This document shows positions 30,301-34,466 of a stretch of 34,466 nucleotides of DNA, piece after piece. Both the position numbers and the translations under genes were made by a program. The notes below the pieces were generated by a model. It worked only from the letters and a program-made list of their open reading frames with translations, did not search any database and was not told the DNA's origin. This DNA is from a virus. The stretch lies in IMG/VR virus record IMGVR_UViG_3300031972_001979, positions 1 through 34,466 of that record; one strand, 5' to 3'. Position 1 is the first letter of the stretch, and every line of letters begins with the position of its first letter.

Positions 30301-31900
30301 CACTGGGTATATCAACTTGTTTAAGAAAGGATCTGTTCAAGAACTACATGATCAAGGAATTCTTCTTGATAACTTTATTCAAGACAGAGTTCTAAGCTCA
30401 TTCAAGAAAAAACTTTATCGTATAGATAAGGCTCTTTGGGTGTTCTTCGATACTGCCGAAAAGATTAACCGAGGTTCTGCTTATCATGGGATGAAGGCAA
30501 AACTTATTCGAGCAGGAAAGTCTGAGAGAGAAGCTATTGATGGTGCTAAGAAGTTGGTAAGAGATACACAGTTCTTATTTGGATCTATTGATACACCTCT
30601 TGTGTTATCAAGTGATGTTGTCAAAACACTTAATCAGTTTGGATCATTCACAGTGAAACAAATGGAGTTCTTAGGTGAGATGATGCAAAACAAAGAATAC
30701 GCTGGACTTATGAGATATGCTCTTGCTGGTATGTTCTATGTAATGACAGTTGGAAGGCTGTTTGGTATGAGGCCTGAAGAATTAATCCCTTGGTTCAGGT
30801 TCGATACACCTGCATCATTAAAATTCCCTTGGGAAGTTGCAAAAGTAGCAGTTGATGCTCCTGATGCTTACGGACAGTCTAGAGATGGTAGAGAGAAGTT
30901 TGAGGATGTTATGAAGTCTCTAATAGGACTCATCCCCGCTGGAACACAAGCTAAGAAAACTATTCAAGGCTACGATGCTTGGACAGAAGGAGCTTCATAC
31001 AACAAGGCTAATCAATTACAATTTAAAGTAGACACCTCTCCTGTGGATGGGTTTAAGTTGATGGCGTTTGGAAAATGGGCTACTCCGCAAGCGAAAGAAT
31101 ACTTCAATAGGGTAGATAAAATCAAAAACGAGAAGAAAGAAATGATGCCTACTTATGAAGACATCAAAGAACTAGCAATCGAAGGTAAGAAAGATGAAGC
31201 TAGAGAGATATATAATAATCTCACAAAGAATGAGAAAAGATTATTCAAAGCTATTAAGTCTGACGAGAAAAGAAAAGAGACTCTAGATGGTAAGAGAAAT
31301 ATTACTCCTGTTGTTTACCAACTTCGAGACTTGGTTCTTGATGGTAAGAAAGATGAAGCAAGAGAGATTTATAACAACTTGAGCAAGAAAGAGATGGGGT
31401 ACTTCAAGCTTGTTAAGAAAGATCTTGAGAAAGAAAAGAGGGCTTCACAAGGGATGACTTCTAAGTGGTCTGATGGTGATGTATACACAGAGGATGGGGT
31501 TATCGGTCTAACTATGGCATATGCAAAAGCTCTTCTAGTCGATCCTGTGAGTGCGTTTACAACAATGTTTAGTGAAGAACGCCTTAACTATGTAGCAAAT
31601 GATGCTGTTATTATGGTGAGACTTCCTCTAGAGGACTCTCAGGCTATAAGAAAAGAGCTTGGTGCTGATGATAATGTTCGACTAGATCATATCGTTCCTC
31701 TTCAATTAGGAGGAGATAATAGTGATAAAAACTTACAATTAGTTCCTACCGCTGTTTGGAAGAACTACACTCCTATAGAGAACTATATAGGAAGACTCCT
31801 CAGGGATGGAAAGATAAAAGAAAAAGAGGCTCAAAATCTTATTAAAGATTTCAAGAGCGGACTGATTACTGCTGAAGAGATCTTTAGTAAAGAGTTCTAA
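24380..31900 (+). CDS. Giant polyvalent virion protein (zinc-peptidase motif, HNH-like C-terminus)
   Basis: A 2506-residue protein, 22% of the genome. The N-terminal 70 residues are basic and disordered. Residues about 190-450 are Ala/Gly-rich helical. H647-EAF-H651 (IPHEAFHAFFD) is an HExxH zinc-peptidase motif, with a plausible third ligand among E683-E686. Residues about 790-1000 resemble large polyvalent-protein modules (IDHVVELQSDVFQSN). Very charged helical stretches follow. Two copies of GKKDEAREIYNNL, at 2269 and 2322, mark a 53-residue repeat. The last 75 residues carry DHIVPLQLGGDNSDKNLQLV (2436-2455), an HNH nuclease motif. Such proteins are ejected into the cell with the DNA and combine several activities that protect or prepare the genome. 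A structural tail role is the alternative. Confidence 0.7.
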   Translation: MAGRLTKNNEETTRGRLSKTGEGRSVGRLEPREVVETPAPVVKPIEQKKEKGFVGKYIDNVKGGAGIVADKASEKINKFSEDVTGGIKFIEENAPVLPKTSAKLFEKLTPFEQKEIDTEKDYTKKRTALDSVKDVMDEPHKLVPFMSSAPEATYYSELLEASKNIDKLVGDDALGEKEQRQLDLINDFINKSEQDSTFASNVIDIVSGVPAFAGELFATGGTATATKEATKKMIQKTLTKELKDKVKSKVGKKAIDLAEKGVATAVSEGARLPVAGAPRIVANTLKEQVPTFGLETQEDGTEVPFIAEEGKDLGDAFTSAITNQYIELVSERSGALIPKLPKGVTSKIMESSLVKKIAELNPGIDKSKLTSALNKMGWNGIVGEVFEERVGDVMRGVTTELGLTDEEFSWPTAEEWATEFVAFAIPGAGIAGLNVLAGEKKEVERRDAPEVFQKKNPVEAINAVKDPVKRIKLLGKAGNEETVETATQYLNYLENYVSPQDLNVVASSMARDLAKEIESIIPDQQTMFQSDRRERSARYLQTRDTIHKLLRAKDNAKTETARKRLEKEIGKLENNLSKYQLEDAQEVDNFINQDRVFQQIKDIPFLQNVEVKKVKEIVTRDGGRAFGSYLDGVVKYIDNPLETTIPHEAFHAFFDMAITTRERDAILTEVRDLYPTSTLSELEAEEKLADLAGKYFNADAKGKKAILDQFNTDKEGRTFLQKIFDKIASLLKDLRGDIDTVQSVLNSFATKKGANRYSEVQKEVRGIREAFLENPDEFTIKLFKNKEFSSRRTSSYEHLSNLLKSINPKKGERLIVESVLNSPQFKDERVINLDEFSQAIKAELLVLNTIENDSHADYGMDALGYNPDINTKPATVIINTNFNHGATGHFSNAFDVVTTKDDLEILTKDDKYVVRRKGITAGSSIENVYETFNTSAEAQEYVNTFADRRTKDAGMLSHYRKYTEDNIDHVVELQSDVFQSNLTHLLRSNEKLRLNELKNAIDRSVIYFRQEKMRISHYKKRGLESLKKRLERELENKEDPNADSKIKDSRENLEGFQKAYEEKVKEITDNVNKKYGVEEGYYFRKETERIIDHLEEKIESLEIMIQEFESKDNTIPDLALVRVIQNLEDSFYSEKMLPIQSKLFDPNYDPKGSALTEVTDEKKTQNLLKLGKEALNVLEESKFEFEKKRSEITKEQLEEINKSNKFIDLRNIWPDITLKQAIRSSAMSGKDKMRFATPLTVSKVEGWMQQNSFDGGETQYREGDLTELEEIEFLGAPGVAFDVNADGYEVIYNTEGGEIKIETVDDIDYGRRDHHEGSVRGGHDITDFGDSLDEYLKDKGLSDAKIKELKNMDLYELSEQEETSSFVEDYVESEVEALMDDQTAVDWMEEIYGDGSVMTLTSFGQEYVVFSPDGSILGQEIQGWPSTYDGEDVDFIPGDYISDPDLTNIANKYGEGGVFHKSLVKAVGKDNVKRVTDSNGNGWWEVDIKPEHKDSIELYQKIEESESERRARIARMLSKTAQYDETMTELEVLIDESDTYLVPAKDQKHSGHMVRTSTFPKWIPSHLRSRKMMKRVYELLEKNQAPHGNSTRQNELFDVFSDFVASRVGLTDKDFEAGNDAVEEDIFPKTPSKEDLAKELPKGKAIPSLSPKDFVTETEPLSEEEAKSLEEVSQENIVDSLELYSLPLKQIIEEPGTPVNKKTNLLDYLRTPDRVLKKLGLDKEMRLLRQQHEGYLQELPKNIDVVSEWGKRMKAGDNEKIFTYLDGQNKGENLSEEAKEIAEEIRAYLLAWADRLNIPVKGRISNYITHIFEDQLIQQEFDEDLAKIISDKVAGSVYNPFLQKRLGAKGYKQDTLLALDAYTKRATRKAYMDPALEILSERAGSLELSQWTYVKSYVDRINMRPTDLDNLVDNTVKSIPWIGYKVGQRPVSRLSSLLRRMTYRAMLGLNLGSALRNLSQGANTFAKLGVRDTFTGYINLFKKGSVQELHDQGILLDNFIQDRVLSSFKKKLYRIDKALWVFFDTAEKINRGSAYHGMKAKLIRAGKSEREAIDGAKKLVRDTQFLFGSIDTPLVLSSDVVKTLNQFGSFTVKQMEFLGEMMQNKEYAGLMRYALAGMFYVMTVGRLFGMRPEELIPWFRFDTPASLKFPWEVAKVAVDAPDAYGQSRDGREKFEDVMKSLIGLIPAGTQAKKTIQGYDAWTEGASYNKANQLQFKVDTSPVDGFKLMAFGKWATPQAKEYFNRVDKIKNEKKEMMPTYEDIKELAIEGKKDEAREIYNNLTKNEKRLFKAIKSDEKRKETLDGKRNITPVVYQLRDLVLDGKKDEAREIYNNLSKKEMGYFKLVKKDLEKEKRASQGMTSKWSDGDVYTEDGVIGLTMAYAKALLVDPVSAFTTMFSEERLNYVANDAVIMVRLPLEDSQAIRKELGADDNVRLDHIVPLQLGGDNSDKNLQLVPTAVWKNYTPIENYIGRLLRDGKIKEKEAQNLIKDFKSGLITAEEIFSKEF

Positions 31901-31904
31901 TCCG

Positions 31905-31913
31905 TGGTATAAT
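31905..31913 (+). promoter_or_regulatory. Extended -10 promoter (TGGTATAAT) before the spike-base gene
   Basis: TATAAT at 31908-31913 with upstream TG. The start near 31920 gives a leader of about 31 nt before the ATG at 31951. It should supply spike, fibre and lysis genes. Confidence 0.6.
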
Positions 31914-31950
31914 AAAGAAAACGGAGACTTATTAGTAACAAACTTATTAT

Positions 31951-32220
31951 ATGTTTACAAAAAACTTTAATAAAACAGGAGGATATGCGCGTGGGATCAA
32001 TCTTCAATCTGAAGAAGCGATTACCCTTGCTACGAGCGATAGCGCAACTTTTGAGCCGGCTAGCCTTTATATAGGTACAGGTGGTGATCTAAAAGTTGTT
32101 GACTCATCAGGAAACACAACAATATTCGCCAATGTTCCAGGAGGAACAATTTTGCCGGTGCTTGTTACGCAAGTCTTTGCAACAGGAACTACCGCTTCAG
32201 ACCTAATCTCTCTAAGATAA
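31951..32220 (+). CDS. Spike base protein (RCAP_Rcc01079-like)
   Basis: An 89-residue beta protein whose pattern LYIGTGGDLKVVDSSGNTTI, then FANVPGGTILPVLVTQVF, then ATGTTASDLISL closely follows the small spike-base proteins known from gene transfer agents and many phages, which form the base of a host-recognition spike. It starts the last virion unit and is followed by a 49-residue protein and a fibre. The motif resemblance is from memory. Confidence 0.75.
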   Translation: MFTKNFNKTGGYARGINLQSEEAITLATSDSATFEPASLYIGTGGDLKVVDSSGNTTIFANVPGGTILPVLVTQVFATGTTASDLISLR

Positions 32221-32227
32221 AACGCTT

Positions 32228-32377
32228 ATGATGCTTATCATAAGTAATGCAATCTCAAATTCTTCAGTCCAACAGTCTGGGGAAGCTCCTCCTCCAGTTG
32301 AGGCTTTTAGCTTTATCTGGGAGGATAGTGAGAACATGGTATGGGAAGATGGGAATAACGCAATCACAGAGGGGTAA
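32228..32377 (+). CDS. 49-residue Trp/Glu-rich virion-associated protein
   Basis: A frame beginning MMLIISNAISNSSVQQSGEA, then a Pro-rich stretch (PPPVEAF) and FIWEDSENMVWEDGNN. It fills the gap between spike-base and fibre genes, with 7 and 30 bases to its neighbours. Another frame over the same bases (32247-32435) runs into the fibre gene and has no sensible composition. Small proteins with WEDG repeats next to spike-base genes occur in other phages as I recall. The start could be either of two adjacent ATGs. Confidence 0.5.
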   Translation: MMLIISNAISNSSVQQSGEAPPPVEAFSFIWEDSENMVWEDGNNAITEG

Positions 32378-32407
32378 GAGTATTATTAATTTATTCATAT
32401 ATAAAAT

Positions 32408-33490
32408 ATGGCAGATAAAAAAACAACAGCACTAACAGCAACAACAACAGTAGCAGATACTGATATCGTTGCTATTGTGGCAGATCCGGGAGGATCACCT
32501 GTTTCAAAGAAAGTAACCAAATCGGACTTACTGAAAGTTGGAACAGATATCCAAGCATATAGCTCTGCTCTTGATAACGTTTCAGGGGTAAACACTGGGG
32601 ATCAGGATATTTCAGGAAAACAAGATATCCTTTCTGAAGGAGCTTTTGTGGATGGCGACAAAACAAAACTAGACGGAATTGAAGCAAGCGCAGACGTAAC
32701 GGATGAAACAAACGTTGTTTCAGCACTTAATGGAGCGACACTATCTACAGCAACTGTGGCTGGTACAGATAAGGTTATTATCCAAGATGCAGATGATTCA
32801 GATGATATCAAAACTGTGACAGCACAATCTATTGCAGATCTCGGTGGGGGAGGTGGAGCTACATATGCTCCTTCTTTCACTTTTAGTACAGATTTTTCTG
32901 GTCCTGTAGCACGTTTTAGTTCTGTTTTTGAAAGTAATGGAAGTCTTACTTTTGATAACTATGGAGCAAAAGTTGGACTAGATAGTTCTTCTGGTTCTGG
33001 ATCATATTCACAATTACAACTAGATGCTTCTCCTTCTACAGAAACACTTGCAAACACCATAGAGATGTCTGCTGGTATTTATGTACACGTAAACAGGGAA
33101 GATGATGAGTCTTATATTGGAGTAGGAGATAACCCTAGGGGTGGCTGGACATCAAGAGATTATTTTGGATTCATGCTCCGAGGACAGAGTGATTCTACTT
33201 CAATTCTATATGGAGTAAATTGTGATGGTTCAGGTAGTTATTCAGAAACAGAACTCCTCACAGGTATCACTTCTAATAACTTCTTAAAAGTAGCCTTAAA
33301 AAAAGAGTCTGATACAAAAATCACATTCTATTATAGCAACAATGGTTCTGCTTGGTCGGCAGGAACAGAAGTTACATCTCTTGTTCCAAACTCAGGATCA
33401 AGTACTCTCTTCACTGTGTTTTCTAAAAGATATTCGACACAAAGTTTGGGGATTATGAGATATCAGGCCTTTAATTATAAAAATTACTAA
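32408..33490 (+). CDS. Tail fibre / spike protein
   Basis: A 360-residue fibre. The N-terminus (MADKKTTALTATTTVADTDI) is a widespread phage fibre anchor (KIS/TTALT..., IVAD...G, KKVTKSDLL). Residues 80-100 carry VDGDKTKLDGIEASADVT, a motif found in many fibre shafts. A penta-glycine hinge at 146-150 (LGGGGGAT) separates the shaft from a C-terminal head (151-360) with jelly-roll-like strands (LKVALKKESDTKITFYYSNN), probably binding carbohydrate. It would work with the spike-base protein and the other fibre. Confidence 0.7.
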   Translation: MADKKTTALTATTTVADTDIVAIVADPGGSPVSKKVTKSDLLKVGTDIQAYSSALDNVSGVNTGDQDISGKQDILSEGAFVDGDKTKLDGIEASADVTDETNVVSALNGATLSTATVAGTDKVIIQDADDSDDIKTVTAQSIADLGGGGGATYAPSFTFSTDFSGPVARFSSVFESNGSLTFDNYGAKVGLDSSSGSGSYSQLQLDASPSTETLANTIEMSAGIYVHVNREDDESYIGVGDNPRGGWTSRDYFGFMLRGQSDSTSILYGVNCDGSGSYSETELLTGITSNNFLKVALKKESDTKITFYYSNNGSAWSAGTEVTSLVPNSGSSTLFTVFSKRYSTQSLGIMRYQAFNYKNY

Positions 33491-33510
33491 AAATTAGTTA
33501 AGACATTAAT

Positions 33511-33867
33511 ATGAAATCATACATAGCAAAAATAAATGACGTAGATACTGAGAAAGAATTAATTATCGCAAAGTCGCATGGTTACAAAGAAATAGTGATG
33601 GTGACTGAAGATGTCCCTTCGACTGAAGTAAATGAAGAAGGTGAGACTATAGATATTGTTATAAAAAAACAAGTAGAAGGTACTAACCCTCAATCTCCTT
33701 CTGAGTTTATTGCAGAACACTTCCCGGTATGGGTAGCTCGTGAGTACTTAAAGGTACTGTATACAGGAGCTGTATCTGAAGCTGTTAAGCAAACAAGAGA
33801 GACTGTTACACAAGCTGTGGACACGGAACTTGTTTCTAAAATCACAATGGAAGTAACTGAAGAATAA
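33511..33867 (+). CDS. Hypothetical protein before the lysis cassette
   Basis: A 118-residue acidic protein: a beta start (MKSYIAKINDVDTEKELIIA), a middle helix (SPSEFIAEHFPVWVAREYLK) and a long C-terminal helix (AVKQTRETVTQAVDTELVSK). It lies one base before the NlpC/P60-like gene, so it may take part in lysis or in late virion functions. No family is recognised. Confidence 0.6.
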   Translation: MKSYIAKINDVDTEKELIIAKSHGYKEIVMVTEDVPSTEVNEEGETIDIVIKKQVEGTNPQSPSEFIAEHFPVWVAREYLKVLYTGAVSEAVKQTRETVTQAVDTELVSKITMEVTEE

Positions 33868-33868
33868 T

Positions 33869-34333
33869 ATGAAGAAAATAACCCTCCATTCTCATAGAGG
33901 AGACTCACTTGTCTCAAAGGCAATCATGAGAGCCTCTCATGGAGGGTTTTCTCATTCCTCAGCTCAATTTGAGAACATCATATATGAGTCAGTAGAAGGT
34001 CAAGGCTTCATCAAGACTAATATAATCTCGTGGAAACACTCTCCTATCATTGAGTCTTATGAGGTAGAAGTAACTGAAGAGCAGTATGACAGCCTCCTCC
34101 AGTGGTCAGAAGAACAAGTAGGGAAGAAGTATGATTATACAGGTGTGCTTGCACACATTTCTCCTCTGTTCTTCAAGCCTCGAATGGGGTATTGGTACTG
34201 TTCAGAGTACGCTTTTGTGCTACTTAACAAGGCTAAGGGAATCTATGGAGACGATATAAGTCACCACAAGGTATCACCTCAATTATTCAGGGATATTGCA
34301 CGTATTACAGGAGGAGTTAAAAAGATTGTATAG
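33869..34333 (+). CDS. NlpC/P60-like (permuted papain-fold) cell-wall hydrolase
   Basis: A 154-residue protein. GGFSHSSAQFE (25-35, H29) and YWYCSEYAFV (108-117, C111) bear the His and Cys expected in the circularly permuted NlpC/P60 group (YiiX/YaeF-like), and GKKYDYTG (85-92) is another hallmark of that fold. Such enzymes cleave amide or ester bonds in peptidoglycan peptides, lipids or related substrates. It is the first enzyme of the lysis cassette and is followed, 3 bases later, by the holin-like gene. There is no signal peptide. A non-wall role such as protein deamidation is possible. Confidence 0.7.
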   Translation: MKKITLHSHRGDSLVSKAIMRASHGGFSHSSAQFENIIYESVEGQGFIKTNIISWKHSPIIESYEVEVTEEQYDSLLQWSEEQVGKKYDYTGVLAHISPLFFKPRMGYWYCSEYAFVLLNKAKGIYGDDISHHKVSPQLFRDIARITGGVKKIV

Positions 34334-34336
34334 CTT

Positions 34337-34466
34337 ATGGAATTGAAATATATGTTAGCACTAACTCATAGTATTGCTTTTGCACTAGGTGCAACTACAG
34401 TACACTGTTATCAGAAGTATAAAGCAGGTAAACGAGTCAATGCACTGCAATCTATTATTACAGTCA
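34337..34466 (+). CDS. Holin-like small membrane protein (5' part; continues at 1-229)
   Basis: The ATG at 34337 starts MELKYMLALTHSIAFALGAT, whose hydrophobic run is the first of three membrane segments of the 93-residue protein completed in the frame ending at 229. This edge is the other side of the circular join, so the gene is not truncated in the phage. It lies 3 bases after the NlpC/P60-like gene. Confidence 0.6.
   Translation, partial: MELKYMLALTHSIAFALGATTVHCYQKYKAGKRVNALQSIITV
34390..34466. repeat. Terminal direct repeat, right copy (circular assembly overlap)
   Basis: Identical over all 77 bases to positions 1-77. It joins the two halves of the holin-like gene in one frame and shows that the window is a whole circular map. 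The unique length is 34,389. Confidence 0.9.

Noticed and set aside
32247-32435. 62-codon plus-strand frame over the gap between spike-base and fibre genes
   Set aside because: It runs into the fibre gene and has unlikely composition. The frame at 32228-32377 fits the gap and the neighbours better.

Overview
The window is one complete small genome of a tailed, podovirus-like dsDNA phage. Its first 77 bases (1-77) are repeated exactly as its last 77 (34390-34466). The open frame at the right edge (from 34337) continues in phase through that overlap into the frame at the left edge (to 229). The molecule is therefore circular, or circularly permuted, with 34,389 unique bases. It is AT-rich and uses the standard code with TGA as stop. 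I see no integrase, CI-like repressor, partition gene, tRNA or CRISPR array, so a lytic lifestyle is more likely than a temperate one. The host is not identifiable. Two traits help: almost no start codon has a Shine-Dalgarno sequence (starts are preceded by AT-rich stretches such as TAAT or TATAT), yet promoters look sigma70-like, mostly with an extended -10 TGnTATAAT. This would fit a host lineage that rarely uses Shine-Dalgarno, such as some uncultivated or Patescibacteria-like bacteria. The promoter type argues against a typical Bacteroidota host. This is inference.

Layout, with early and replication genes mostly on the minus strand. Positions 3134-6442 (-) hold small early proteins: zinc-ribbon proteins, coiled-coil and membrane peptides, and a Cas4/RecB-like PD-(D/E)XK nuclease. 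Position 6541-7176 (+) is a likely ssDNA-binding protein transcribed divergently. Positions 7196-11530 (-) encode a resolvase-like nuclease, an SF2 helicase, small proteins, a YozE-like protein and a primase/VapE-type helicase. Positions 11531-11894 are non-coding and carry about ten copies of a TAGCAC repeat around an AT-rich inverted repeat, the best candidate for a replication origin or packaging site.

The late block (+) runs from 11895 through the junction to 1749. It encodes small and large terminase, a lysine-tailed protein, portal, two small proteins, scaffold, major capsid protein with an inserted beta domain, adaptor, beta-propeller-like tail hub, tail fibre, a putative ejection protein, a 2506-residue polyvalent protein with a zinc-peptidase motif and an HNH motif, spike-base protein and a second fibre. 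The lysis cassette follows: an NlpC/P60-like enzyme, a holin-like protein, a membrane-anchored protein, and a papain-like peptidase fused to a peptidoglycan-binding domain.

The most unusual parts are non-coding. Between the lysis genes and the early genes (1750-3090) lies a run of promoter/short structured RNA/terminator modules, each promoter abutting the previous terminator. A second structured RNA region (16437-16656) of five successive hairpins precedes the scaffold gene. Two early promoters share the operator-like sequence TGCGNNCTNCTCGCA, and at least two genes appear to be transcribed without a leader.
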